Source: Mesostigma viride (lineage: Eukaryota; Streptophyta; Mesostigmatophyceae; Mesostigmatales; Mesostigmataceae). From it: a DNA stretch of 64,000 bases. Position 1 is the first letter of the stretch; the number at the start of each line of letters is the position of its first letter. The notes beneath the pieces were generated by a model. That model saw only the letters and a list, made by a program, of their open reading frames with translations, was not told the DNA's origin and ran no database searches. The stretch covers positions 888,102 through 952,101 of the forward strand of contig RPFO01000059.1 of assembly GCA_009746045.1 (NCBI GenBank), read 5' to 3'. Position numbers and translations under genes: made by a program. Positions 1-11,324 of the stretch are shown here, in pieces.

Positions 1-316
1 TGAAGTCGACGAAGATCGGGATGGCGGGAAAGTCGCCGGGTTGTGCACAGGAGCGTGATTTCCTCGAAAAGACGGCGCTTGACGAAGATATGGCCATGAC
101 GTTGTTGCGCCCAGCACGAAAGCCCATTTGACTCTCCCCAAGGTGACTGTCGAGAGCAGAATGAAGGTGGTCAAGTGAGAATCATGCGCATGGTAGTATG
201 GTAGGTTGTTACTACAAAGACAGCAAAATGATACGTTGGTACGTATAATAAAGACAGCAAAATGATGGTACTAGCATGTCAGCATCAAGACAGCTAGCTC
301 ATTGCACCTAATTCAT
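1..316. other. Left edge, no gene seen
   Basis: No exon, RNA gene or recognisable repeat family was found. A phrase containing ACAGCAAAATGAT occurs twice (about 220-270), suggesting a small local duplication. The segment ends in a few ATTC units just before the large tetranucleotide array. Confidence 0.5.
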
Positions 317-324
317 TCATTCAG

Positions 325-1518
325 CCACCCACCCACCCACCCACCCACCCACCCACCCACCCACCCACCCACCCACCCACCCACCCACCCACCCACCCAC
401 CCACCCACCCACCCACCCACCCACCCACCCATCCACCACCCACCCACCCACCCACCCACCCACCCACCCACCCACCCACCCACCCACCCACCCACCCACC
501 CACCCACCCACCCACCACCCACCCACCCACCCACCCACCCACCCACCCACCCACCCACCCACCCACCCACCCTGGCCCGCCCGCCCGCCCGCCGCCCGCC
601 CGCCCGCCCCCGCCCGCCCGCCCGCCCGCCGCCGCCCGCCCGCCCGCCCGCCCGCCCGCGCGCCGCCGCCCGCCCGCCCGCCCGCCCGCCCGCCCGCCCG
701 CCCGCCCGCCCCGCCCGCCGCCCGCCCGCCCGCCCGCCCGCCGCCCGCCCGCCCGCCCGCCCGCCGCCCGCCCGCCCGCCCGCCGCCCGCCCGCCGCGCC
801 CCCACCCGCCCGCCCGGTCGTGCATTCGTTCACTCGCTTGCTCGCTCGCTCGCTCGTTCGTCGTTCGTTCGTTCGTTCGTTTGTTCGTTCGTTCCTTCCT
901 TCCTTCCTTCCTTCCTTCCTTCCTTCCTTCCTTCCTTCCTCCCTCCCTCCCTCCCTCCCTCCCTCCCTCCCTCCCTCTCCTCCCTCCCTCCCTCCCTCCC
1001 TCCTCCTCCCTCCCTCCCTCCTCCCTCCCTCCCTCCCTCCCTCCCTCCCTCCCTCCCTCCCTCCTCCCTCCCTCCCTCCCTCCCTCCCTCCCTCCCTCCT
1101 CCTCCCTCCCTCCCTCCCTCCCCTCCCTCCCTCCCTCCCTCCCTCCCTCCCTCCCTCCCTCCCTCCCTCCCTCCCTCCCTCCCTCCCTCCCTCCCTCCCT
1201 CCCTCCCTCCCTCCCTCCCTCCCTCCTCCCTCCCTCCTCCCTCCCTCCCTCCCTCTCCTCCCTCCCTCCCTCCCTCCTCCCTCCCTCCCTCCCTCCCTCC
1301 CTCCCTCCCTCCCTCCCTCCCTTCCTTCCTTCCTTCCTTGCTTCCTTCATTCATTCCTTCCTTCCTTCCTTCCTTCATTCATTCCTTCATTCATTCATTC
1401 CTTCATTCATTCCTTCATTCATTCCTTCATTCCTTCCTTCCTTCCTTCATTCATTCATTCATTCATCCATTCATTCATTCATTCATGAATTCATTCATGA
1501 ATTCATTCATTCATTCGC
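325..1518. repeat. Compound tetranucleotide microsatellite, about 1.2 kb
   Basis: Successive blocks of pure or nearly pure 4-bp repeats: (CACC)n about 325-572, (CGCC)n about 576-817, (CTCG) and (TTCG) about 826-893, (CTTC)n about 890-940, (CTCC)n about 940-1320, and mixed (CTTC)/(CATT)n about 1321-1518. Each block motif differs from its neighbour by one base. The strand composition is extreme: pyrimidine-only from about 890 to 1340, and G-rich on the minus strand in the CGCC block. Long open frames across it (for example Pro/Thr/His or Ser/Leu/Pro repeats) follow from a stop-free 4-bp unit and are not genes. Confidence 0.95.
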
Positions 1519-3697
1519 ACGATTCTGTTGGAAGAATCGTGGGATACCAGTTTACCTTAATTTGAGTAGGTACCTTTCATCCCTGTTTGATGCACAGCAA
1601 GAAGGGGGTACGATGGTAAATGTAGTCGGACTACTTGCATCAGATGCGTCTTTTCAAGACTCATCTGCTAGTATAATCGGATACGGCTGCTGTAACGCAG
1701 TCTTTTGCCAATGCCGGCCACCAGAACGCAGCCTCGACATGAAACAAATCGAGCTGCTGCCGGCATTCCAGTCGACAGCAGCTCATGCGACATGGCCAAC
1801 GCGTCGATCCTGCGGAAGTCAACCCTCTCGGGCTGATCCGAGCTCGCCCCCCGGCCGGTCTTCCGCCCTCGACGCGATTCTCTACACCAAATTCGTCGCC
1901 CATTCCCAAGAAAACGCGAGCTAGCTTCCCATACCCAACAATTTGGAATGTCCGCCGCTTCGGCGCCGGCCAGCGGGACTTTTGCATAGCTTGGAAATCT
2001 TTACGCTCACGAAGGAAGAATTAAGCTAGTGACGATATTATCCTAGGCCCTGGCCCGCTGGCCATGACGACATTTTCACAGGCCGGCCCATACTCCTGGC
2101 GACAAGGTGGTCACCAGGCTCAAAGTTCTGAAAATGGCTAGTGCTTCAAGAACCGGAGGCGTACGTACTTGAAGGCAGTCACATGTGAATGTGCAGCTAC
2201 CTGCGCTGCGACCCCCAGGACTTCACCCAGATAGGTTATGCTGGCCTCGATCATGCAGGAGCCTCCTGCACGAGCGCAGACGGGCAGCCATTGATATATA
2301 GCAGCTGCAGCATCCCGGCCCGCAGAGCGGCACCTCCCCCAGCGCGGACTCCATCCGAGCTGCATGGTGGCGGAGCATGCAGCTGGCCCCGATGGCTGCA
2401 TGGGCAGCTCGCCACCCTGAATGCGCCTGACGGCCCACTCAACACCAAGCTCTAGCTAGGTCAACAACATTGAAGCCAGAGCCGCACTTATAAGCCGTCC
2501 GGAGCCAGCCTCAGTTTTCCGCTGCGCAAGAGCACATTGTCACCAAGGTGTCTGAGGGCACCAAGCCACTGTGACCGCCTGCCTTAAACAGGCCGGTGGA
2601 TCGCCGAGTCGGCTGGCCAAGGCACCATGAAACTTGAGGTGCCAGTTGCTACCAAGGTAGACGCCCTGGTCGGCACTGCTTAGGTCCCTGAGATCGCCGT
2701 CAACGAGCGAATTAATTAACGGCCACCATCGCCGCCCAACCTGCCTGCGGTAGGGCCAGTGATGACCCCTCGACTCGCGCCTAGCTCCTGGGAGCCCTGA
2801 CCTGCTCGAGCCAGGCTGACCTCTACCACCACCACGGTGACCGCCATCACCACCAATTAAGCTCAAATCTTGAGCTGCATGCACGAGACGAATACGCCGT
2901 GAGGTCGCTGACCGCGACGTACCGTTGCCGCTGCCGGCCGGGTCATCCTCACTGCATGAGGCGCTTCGACTGTACGTCATGCAGCCGGGGGAGACCCCAG
3001 ACTGAGTCGATCTCTTCTCGATGAGCTCAGGAGCCAGGATCGACCCAGCTCTTGGCGCATGCATGGAGCTGCATGCGAGGAATAAACCGCACTGCAGGGC
3101 GCATACCGCCTGCCCCATCCACGGGACAAGGCTGCATGGATGGGGCGATGGGCCCCCTCCAGACTGTGGCCCTTTCAGTGACATCGCAGCTAGCTAGCCC
3201 GAGTTCGGTTCCTCTCTCGCCGTGCAAGAAGCTGGTGAACGTACCCCCTGCATCGCCGTCGCGCTTGACAACGACCTGATGCCAGCCTAGCATGCCTGCA
3301 TGCAGCAGCAACGCTGCGACTAGTGGCCCGACTACATCCGCCACAAGACCAGCCCCGAGAAGCCCCAAGTTTACTGGCGCGGGGCCGGGGGCGCAGGGGC
3401 CTTTCCGTCAACAAGCTAGAAACGGTGGAACGGATTACTAGCCCCCCCGAGGGCCAGCCCCCCGGCCCCATTAAAACCGAGGCCCAGGATATCTAGAGCA
3501 TTCAATGCTAGTTGTCTAGATGGGGCCGGCCGGCAATCGACAAAAATGGGATTGCTTAGTTAGGTAGTTACAGCAGCACTTAAAATGATATTTGAGCGCA
3601 CGGCAGCCTGATCGATACGGTACCTTCAACCCGGCCGCTAGCTCTGGCACCTTGTGGCCATCAGCCTGCACCGACGTCTTGAGCCTGCACACCTCGA
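1519..3697. other. No recognisable gene
   Basis: Moderately GC-rich unique sequence. Open frames exist on both strands (the longest, about 214 codons, on the minus strand at 2540-3184), but none shows a known domain, a convincing splice structure or homology that I recognise. I see no RNA gene. Confidence 0.4.
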
Positions 3698-3803
3698 TTT
3701 GTTGTAGCATAAGCTATGTGTACGCGTCAGGTGTCAGCGGCCTACCTATATTTGTTGTAGCATAAGCTATGTGTACGCGTCAGGTGTCAGCGGCCTACCT
3801 ATG
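3698..3803. repeat. 53-bp tandem duplication
   Basis: Two consecutive, apparently identical 53-bp units (3698-3750 and 3751-3803), each starting TTTGTTGTAGCATAAGC and ending in GGCCTACCTAT. Confidence 0.9.
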
Positions 3804-3819
3804 GTATTGCGCGCATGGT

Positions 3820-4050
3820 TGTATTGCACCCACAGTGTTGCGCCCCAGCTGACCATGCACTATATGCTGTGGAGAGAGCGCTAGTGTGGCCTTTCCACTT
3901 GCATGTGGCAGTTCAAGAGAAGCTAGTAGTAGGGCGCCCTCCCTCCTTCAGACCTTCTCGTTGTTTATATTTTTGAAGGTAATCCTTTACTCCATGTACA
4001 TTGGCACCGGCACGTGACGCAGTCACAAGCTTATTAATCAATTAATAAGG
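3820..4050 (+). mobile_element. SINE-like repeat, subfamily B, near full length
   Basis: It starts TTGTATTGCACCCACAG and ends with the hairpin GTGAC-GCA-GTCAC followed by an AT-rich tail built from TTAAT-type units. Related copies lie at 39549-39733, 42909-42985 and 48171-48366 (inverted). They share the head, a middle block GGGCGCCCTCC and a 3' block around TTGGYACCCACGTG. No coding capacity. SINE is inferred from size, dispersion and the hairpin-plus-tail end; I did not recognise a Pol III promoter. Confidence 0.65.
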
Positions 4051-4385
4051 GGGGTATGGGACCCATGTATAGTTCATGGCAGGTTTACCAATCTATAATA
4101 TGGGAATGTCCTTTATAATATGGGGCCAAGCCACTGGCTTCAATGGCCCCAAGGATATGAGGTCAGGATATGTCGCCCTGGCTGGCCATGCAAGCCGCGC
4201 TCGTGCCGGGGGCCGGCAAGACCGAGGGCGGTGTCTACCGGCCTAGCTGATTGGTGCGAGCAAGATGTCTTACGCGGAATGCTATCGATCCTACGCGGCT
4301 GCCTAATTTCATCTGCTTATAATGCGAGGCGTACCCAGCTTATACAAAGACTCTAATGACCCGTATGTCGGTGTGCAAAACCCTA

Positions 4386-4970
4386 TCTATACATTCTGGA
4401 TCGACCTGTCGGAGCAATTCCTGTAAACCGTGCCGTTCAGCCGGGTCACCACGGCTTGTCCGTGAGCGTCCATCAGTGCCTCCGCGCCGTAGTATAGGTG
4501 AGCACCGTGAGGACCACTGAGGACCTTGAAGAGCACTCGCCGAGTACCAGCTAGTACGTGTTGAGCGAGTGGAGCCTGCATGGCCCAGGCCCCATGGCCA
4601 GGCCGATCGATGCGGGTCGATCGGTGTCCACATTGTCGGCGAGTGTCGGGGAGCATGCTCAGTCCCCGGCCAGCATGCAGTTTGAACCGAGCTATCACCC
4701 GTGGAACGCGACCTCCGTCCCGTCGAGCAGCCGTGGCCGTGGCGGGCAACTGCCAACTGGTAGCCCCAATCACCATCGCCTCGGTTTTGAGACTAATCTC
4801 CAAGACTAGCTCCATGCAACCGGGCACCGCCGGCCCGCGCCTAGCTCCAAGCCTGGCAGACAGTCCAGCCAGGTCTGAATGTGCTCGCCGGCCTGGCGGC
4901 TTGCGGGGCGCTCAATGAGGGTGGTATCGATCATCCGCATAAATCGGACAGGCGGTAATCAGCTCAGACT
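4386..4970 (-). pseudogene. LINE reverse transcriptase fragment, degenerate
   Basis: Read on the minus strand, the fragment begins near 4970 with the reverse transcriptase catalytic motif PIYADD. One frameshift later it continues as TLIER and TWLDCL, then LEISLKTEAM, and about 250 bp further a thumb-like stretch ending in RLNGTVYRNC. The same order (YADDITLIE, WLDC, GLEISPKTEVM, RLDGTVTKM) occurs in the better-preserved fragment at 20800-21660, so both derive from one LINE family. Frame changes and the absence of the rest of the polymerase make this a relic. The catalytic aspartate pair is a family hallmark; placement in a named LINE clade is not possible from this piece. Confidence 0.75.
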
Positions 4971-6869
4971 GTTCGCGACCGCTAAAGGATGTCCAAGCCA
5001 GGTTCGAACCCCTTAACCCCTCATTGGTCCCATTTAAAGCCGAAAAATCGGCTGCAAAATGCTAAATTTGCAAACCACCCCACAGCCAACCTACCAACAT
5101 CCAAGGGCTGTCCTTGGGGGTCAAGCATGAGTTGCCCTTCGGGGTGAGCTATCACAACCTAACATATCTGCAGGGTAGGCCATAGAAAACTACCGCCAAA
5201 GTTAGGGGGGTCGAGACGCGCGTTTTCATTTTTGGTAGAATGTGCTTTTTGAATTATGTTATAAGACCTAGGCACCTACCACTTCAGGGATGATAAACAA
5301 TTAGTTGCTGAACAGTTTGAGCCATTGGGGTCATCATTTGGGTGGGTATGCCAGCAGTTACACCCAGTACAGCCCATAGGGGTACCGTTGGTAAAAAGCA
5401 ACCAAGGGGGTAGGGGTGGGCATACTACCTACTAATACCTACTAATATGGCCCCCAACCATGCCATACAATACATTTCCCTTCCACAATGATGGGGAAAC
5501 ATAACTGCATCATCACACTGCCCTTACATGGCACCTATGTGCAGGTGCCACCTTGTCCATGCACGTAGGTAACGTGGTACGGATACCCTACGCAAGGCAT
5601 ACATTATAGGAGGCAGCCACCAACAAACTAGTGACGTTGAGCCTATTTCAGCATGCCCTAGCAAGGATAAACTAGGCCTAAGCTGCTATAGCTTGCCAGG
5701 TGATGGCCAGCACACCTGGTGGCTCATGCTGTCAATGGGAAGCTTTTACTCACCAGTCACGTGCTTGATGATGCCACAGAGACCAGCCAACTGCCTCACA
5801 ATCATGCAATATGTGTATGGGAAATGTATAACAAACATATATGGAGGTATTCAAACCCATACAGCGTCTAAAACTTATCACCATCACACTGTGGCAGGTC
5901 AACTGACTGAGGGAAGCATCTAAGAAGGGTGTTTTAGAAAGGGGCCAGGCCAGGGTCAAGAAAGAGCATCAATAATGCAAAAAGAATGTGCTACACAAGC
6001 TAGAACGTATATATAAACGTCAAACATCGACAAGAAAACGATAACTCAGCTTTACCTGGCATGGCTGGCATTACCTTGGCCCAGGCGGTGGCCGCAAAAC
6101 GGAACATTTCGGCACACCAAAGTTGTGCAGCATGGTCGCTGGATTCGGCGATTTCTTGCCACCCTTGCACGTTTACGACTACTATGTATCATAATAAGTA
6201 CAAAGAAACCAATATATCCTTTAAAATACGCCGTAAAGGTATTGCTGTCAACGTTTCTATCGTCCGGCCTGATCGCAGTTTTTTCCAGCAAGAACGCTGC
6301 CGACACCTATCAAATGGCATTCCCGCGAACCAAAAATTGGCCTGTGTGATCTTTAGGACGTATAAAATCAATTTCCTAAGTTTTGCCAGAAAATTCGAAC
6401 GCAAACGTAAATTCCATGCGTGGGCGCAAGCCGCCATGGCCAGGTCGTCGTTTTCCGGAATGCACGTTGTACGTGAAAAAGTACCCTGACCCCTTGTACT
6501 TTGACCGGCCAGAACACCTCTATAACTTTGTCAGCAGTATGCGAACCCTAGTACCATGCTGTGAGGAAAATTATAAACTTTCGATCTTCTCAGCTAAACG
6601 TTTCCTAATTCTCAATAGTTTTCGCGCAATTTGGTCCCCCGCGGAGCAGCCGATGCATCGGCTGCAAGTCGATTTTTGGCGGAAAATCGGCTGCAAGACC
6701 AATGAGGGGTTAAGAGCGGTAATTAAAGCGCGCTCAAACAGATATAGAATATAAAGATACTAGATATAGAATATGGATATCATGCTACGCGCATCGCTTT
6801 GCTCAGCTTGCTTGCCCACGCTTAAGCTCTCGATCCTTGTCGATCATGCTACTACGCTCATGCGGGTCA
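4971..6869. other. No recognisable gene
   Basis: Mostly unique, roughly 45-50% GC. There are open frames up to about 142 codons on both strands in 6052-6760, but none has a recognisable domain, and overlapping frames on opposite strands suggest chance. Confidence 0.4.
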
Positions 6870-7010
6870 ATATATTGCACCCATGCAGAATTATTAGCGC
6901 CCGATCGTTCAATTGGATCCGATGGTTGATGTGGCATGCCTCTCCAGGGCATGAAGGAAAAGGGGGGTCTCGATCTGCCCTGCTGCATGTGCATTAATTA
7001 TTAATTAATG
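6870..7010 (+). mobile_element. SINE-like repeat, subfamily A, diverged
   Basis: It contains the head TATTGCACCCA, the inverted block GGCATGCCTCTCCAGGGCAT followed by AAGG and GGGGGTCT, then CTGCCCTGCTGCATGTGCA, and ends in an AT-rich ATTAATTAATTAA-type tail. These blocks recur in order in the copies at 15163, 21427 and 27369. The usual CTCCC-CAAC-GGGAG hairpin is missing here, so the copy is shortened at its 3' end. Confidence 0.55.
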
Positions 7011-7366
7011 AACACATAACAGCGTTACGTCACTACATGCATGAGCATATGCATACGTCCTCGAGGTTTAATGTACGTCAAACTACAACCAGATTCCAGC
7101 CGTGGTCCCCGCCTACTAAGTAGCGGCGAGTACCCATGCTACCTGCATGTTGTCACAAATCCACATGCCATTCCCTCGATCCGCGGATACTTGTGACGTG
7201 TGACGGATTGCTAGGACGCACCAATTAGTGCAGCGTTCAGCGTGGGGGTGTCTGATGATGCAACAGTCCACGTAACAGTACCCTAGTACCATCCGATATA
7301 TAATACTATATATACCGGCCCTCGGCCACTATAGACTCTCTGCGGCCCATGTGCGGCGTGGGATAC
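7011..7366. other. No gene seen
   Basis: Unique sequence with a short AT-rich stretch near 7290-7315. No exon or RNA gene recognised. Confidence 0.4.
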
Positions 7367-7468
7367 AACTGACTGACTGACTGACTGACTGACTGACTGA
7401 CTGACTGACTGACTGACTGACTGACTGACTGACTGACTGACTGACTGACTGACTGACTGACTGACTGA
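7367..7468. repeat. (ACTG)n microsatellite
   Basis: About 25 uninterrupted ACTG units preceded by GTGGGATACA. The same lead-in followed by only a few units occurs at about 9317-9360. Confidence 0.95.
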
Positions 7469-9902
7469 GGCGATACGAATATCGCGTAGGTCCGTGCGTA
7501 GTACTCCTGCGCACCTGCGGGTCTACTGGTGAGTCATCTTCTATAGATGGCAGGCGTTCAGCAATATTGGACATATTGGCACCCGGCCTCTCCGGTGAAG
7601 AGGTTTTTCGCCATTCAAGGGCTGTTTCGAAACGTTAAGTGAGATGCCTTCTGATCAGGAGGCTCATCACACAGCCGCGAAATCATGCCAAAGGTCCTAT
7701 GTTCGATTCCTTGCTGGTAGCTTCTGGGCTTTCTTATACTTTCGATCTGTGCTCCGCGGAATCTCAGATTTGGGCGGCTAGCGTGTTCACGTTTGTTGCT
7801 TTCTGATCTGATGACAAATTATGCATACTATTAGGTACTATGTGGTATCTCTTGCTAGCGTTGGCTAATTTGGTTATGTTTGGGTACCTTCACTCTGATG
7901 TAAGTAATTATAATTTTAAACATATATGTCCACAGCAAGTCTAAAATATGGGCCTCGATCACGTAAGGCCTCGAGCTAATCTTGCACGCAAACTGTGCCT
8001 ACCATGCTCTTTATCATTTCCTAGGACCCACAGTTGGGGGGTCGTAGTCTTTAACAATATCCGCCCAACGCCGGCTGCTTATCCTGCATATCCGACCATA
8101 TCTGAGTAAGAGAGAGAGAGAGGGGCTGAGCGGCATTGGCGCCAACAGTGTAATGTCCTTTGCATGTCGTCAGCCAAAATCATAACGCGGTATGTCCAAC
8201 GTTGGCCACCGCGTCGCCTAACCCTGGCAGGGCCCGGCCACGTAAGAAGATATCTCCCGCGCTGGCCAGTCGATCCGCAAGGAACCAGCAGGGCCCTCAT
8301 CTGTATCAACCTGATTAGTACGGCAGCCTAGATGGCTAGCAAACTGTAGTCTACGCTGCCTAAATAGAGTATCAGACATGTGCACGGGGCATGCCATCAT
8401 ACAACGCCGCCAACGACGGAGTTTGCCGTACTTCACCCCCAAGATATAGCATAATAAACGTACCATTCAATCTGGACTCTTGATGTTCAGTTAAGTGGGC
8501 TTCCGCCCCATCCATAGGTCAGAAAAGTAATTAAGAATAAGAACCTTGAAAAGACTGATCCCGTGGGAGCCCTATACGGCTATACCTCCCATGTCTGCTT
8601 CATCGCTGCTCACGAAACGTGCGAGGGCCCCGCTGCATGGCTCTAGCTGTGCGTTCTCGGTTCCTCCCAAGTAAGGAGGTGCAGCTGGCCACTACTGATG
8701 ATGACGTGACTGGTCCGGCCGCCGGGCAGGCCGCAGCCGCCCTGCACTACAGTAGGGCCCCGGGACGTATGTCTACCTGGTTAGTGCGTGCCCCAGGCGT
8801 GCCCTGCTATTTGTAATCTACGTTGAGTGATGGTGCTAGAAGTGAGTGGCATGCCCGAATATAATGGCCCGTTATCCTAGGTATGTACTGTAAACGGCCC
8901 CGGCCCGGATCAGGAATCATTCGTTCATCATGTACACTACGTAGTAGGATGTGCCCGGGGACATTGCCTTGGCATTGTGCAACTGGCCCAGTGTCAATCA
9001 AACCACGTTTTGTTTGGCTTTGGAAGTGTGCCCGATTCTCGTCATGACTACAGTACTGTGCGTGGTGACGCAGCTTCCATTTTTGCGTCTCCCCAGGTAT
9101 GTATTCGTGTTCGTGGTTGTCACGGCAGTGCCCGCGCAAAATTGCCGTGCAATGTGCAATTCAGTCAACAAGCTTTGCAGAGCTGTTTGCAGTTTGCCGA
9201 CACGAATGCTGATCTGGCCAGGGTGCAAATGAAGACGTCTGGATAGCTGTGCAAATATAAAAATAATGGAAGTTCAATTACCCAATGTACATGTTGTTGT
9301 TGTGACAACTACGGAGTGGGATACAACTGACTGACTGACTTACTGACATGACTTACTGACAAAGAATTTGCCGAATGAGCTGCGGAAAGTACGGAAAGTC
9401 AAAGTATCATTTTTGGCGCGCGGGCCAGTCCGTGACGTCGTCCCACGAGGATGCAGACGTCTGTACGTCACTTGTCAGCTGTTGTCGGTCGCTGTTGTTG
9501 CCACAACTACAGAATCTCTGCTGCTCGGCCTGGGACACAACAACAACGAAAACAACAACAACAACAACAACAACATTTGCGCGCTGCACAGGCTTTCGTC
9601 AACTTGCAGCAGGAATGGACGTGCGTTCAGAACCCAACGGATATGGAGAAGTCGGTGACGCGGATAAATCGGAAAATAATGCTGAAAAGACCCCATCACA
9701 CTGTAGTGATGCGTAAAGTTCAATCCTGGTATCGGCCGGTTGCGCTTTTAAAGGAGCTGCCATGACCAGCCTCGTCATGGATCGAACTGCGTGTACAGAC
9801 TTGTTTGGTGCGCATCGGGAACATAAGGAGATAGGTATTATTGGAATCGGCATCATTGGAAACATTTTCGGCGGACGGATACGTGCGACTTAAGCAGCAG
9901 CA
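7469..9902. other. No confident gene; region upstream of the F-box/LRR gene
   Basis: No domain is recognised in any frame. Small features: a short ACTG/ACTT run at about 9325-9360 and an (ACA)n-type run at about 9537-9572. Open frames at 8951-9246 and 9368-9765 overlap in several registers and look like chance. The promoter and 5' UTR of the gene starting at 9903 should lie near its right end, but I see no clear core element. Confidence 0.4.
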
Positions 9903-11324
9903 ATGGCGAATATCATCTTGCAAAGCTGTGTCGGTGATATCCAATCTTGTGGTAAACGCGTGTTTGCGATTGACCGAGGCAGTTGCAACAATGCCATTGG
10001 CCCGAGCCTAACGAAGCGTCCAAGCGGTTTAAGCCTCCAAGATGTGACCAGCTTGCCCAATTTGGGCGCGCAAATAATGGACAAGCTGCCATTGTTATCG
10101 AGACTCAGCTTTCGGCGTGTGTGCCACTCTTTCTTGTTTTCGGTTGACGAGTCGCTGGCCATCTTGGAGCACCTTTACGGGGACAGCCTCGCGGACGCTA
10201 AGAATCCGCGGGCGGCTTTCCTATGGCTTATCGGCAAGTGCCCGAATTTGCGGGAGCTGAGTCCATGGATGCGCCGGTTGTGCTGCGAGTCTCCCATCTC
10301 GGTAAGGACCTCCCGCGACGGCCTTGCCCTGGCGCTCACCGACTTTGATGTCACAGCCATCGCGCGCTGCTGCCGGCGGCTGCGGTCGCTGGACATTGCC
10401 GAATGCACGGGGGTGACAGACGCCGGAATCAGGTCCATTGCGGCCAGCTGCCCCTCGTTGACGCGCCTGAACGTCTCCTGGTGCCTCAAGGTCACAAATG
10501 ACAGCATCAGCATGGTCGGCAGCCATTGTCCCCGGCTGTCCTACCTGAACGTGTTCATGTGCACTGGCGTGAGCGACGCCAGCATTTCGCGCGTGGGCAC
10601 CAATTGCCACCAGCTGGCGCACCTGGACACGTGCGGCTGCGTGGGCGTGACCGATGCCAGCATGAGCGTGCTGGGCGCCAACTGCCCGGCCCTCCAGTAC
10701 CTCAACGCGTCCGGCTGCGTGCACGTGAGCGATGCGGGGGTGGAAGCCATCGGGCGCGGTTGCCAGATGCTGGAACACCTGGACGTCTCATGGTGCATGA
10801 AGGTGTCCGACGCAAGCATTAAGGTCATCGGGGAGAACTGCCGCCGCCTCAAGCACCTCGTCGTGTGGGGCTGCTCCGGCGTGACGGATGTCAGCATATC
10901 CCGCGTGGGCGCGGCATGCGGGGAGCTGGTCCACCTGGACGTGGCGCGCTGCACGCTGGTCACGGACGCCAGCGTTAGGGTCGTCGGGGAGCACTGCCCG
11001 CTGCTGCAGGACCTGGACCTGTGCGGGTGCGTGGGGGTGACGGATGCCAGCCTCCAGGTGATCGGCCAGCGGTGCCAGCGGTTGCAGTACCTGGACGTGT
11101 CGGAGGGGACCGGGGTGACGGATGAGAGCGTGCGCGTGATCGGCACGCACTGCCGCCAGCTGCGGGGTCTGTGCCTCACGGGGTGCGCGGGCGTCACGGA
11201 TGGCGGCGTGGAGGCGGTGGGCACCAATTGCCGGCAACTCACGGACCTCATGGTGCTGGGGTGTGCCGTCACGGATGGTGCGTTGCAGCACCTGCCGCCC
11301 AACTGCAAGGTGTACGGGCCATGA
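9903..11324 (+). CDS. F-box-like, cysteine-containing leucine-rich repeat protein (FBXL/AMN1 type)
   Basis: Intronless 473-codon frame. Residues about 51-80 resemble an F-box (LPNLGAQIMDKLP then RLSFRRVCHSF), the SKP1-binding module of SCF ubiquitin ligases. From about residue 145 to the end there are roughly eleven repeats of 26 residues following C-x-x-L-x-x-L-[ND]-[VL]-S-x-C-x-x-V-[TS]-D-A-S-[IVL], the cysteine-containing LRR typical of FBXL proteins and AMN1, expected to form a curved solenoid that binds substrate. Repeats at DNA level are similar but not identical, so expansion is old. No signal peptide or membrane segment. The frame opens at the first ATG after stops, and codon use is strongly GC-rich, unlike the flanks. 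Inference: a substrate adaptor of a cullin-RING ligase; the target is unknown. If the F-box match is spurious, it is a plain LRR protein. Confidence 0.9.
   Translation: MANIILQSCVGDIQSCGKRVFAIDRGSCNNAIGPSLTKRPSGLSLQDVTSLPNLGAQIMDKLPLLSRLSFRRVCHSFLFSVDESLAILEHLYGDSLADAKNPRAAFLWLIGKCPNLRELSPWMRRLCCESPISVRTSRDGLALALTDFDVTAIARCCRRLRSLDIAECTGVTDAGIRSIAASCPSLTRLNVSWCLKVTNDSISMVGSHCPRLSYLNVFMCTGVSDASISRVGTNCHQLAHLDTCGCVGVTDASMSVLGANCPALQYLNASGCVHVSDAGVEAIGRGCQMLEHLDVSWCMKVSDASIKVIGENCRRLKHLVVWGCSGVTDVSISRVGAACGELVHLDVARCTLVTDASVRVVGEHCPLLQDLDLCGCVGVTDASLQVIGQRCQRLQYLDVSEGTGVTDESVRVIGTHCRQLRGLCLTGCAGVTDGGVEAVGTNCRQLTDLMVLGCAVTDGALQHLPPNCKVYGP

Noticed and set aside
325-1518. CRISPR-like or prokaryotic repeat arrays among the tandem repeats of the window
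   Set aside because: No array has unique spacers between conserved repeats; all are head-to-tail tandem repeats in a eukaryotic setting.
302-1924. 540-codon proline-rich frame resembling a cell-wall protein
   Set aside because: Tetranucleotide repeats give any such frame; there is no signal peptide and no non-repetitive conserved domain.
2540-3184. 214-codon minus-strand frame as a gene
   Set aside because: No domain, no splice partners, overlapping open frames on both strands and GC-driven openness.
4985-5020. GGTTCGAACCCC as a possible tRNA T arm (also near 51890)
   Set aside because: No partner acceptor stem, D arm or anticodon loop at the required spacing.
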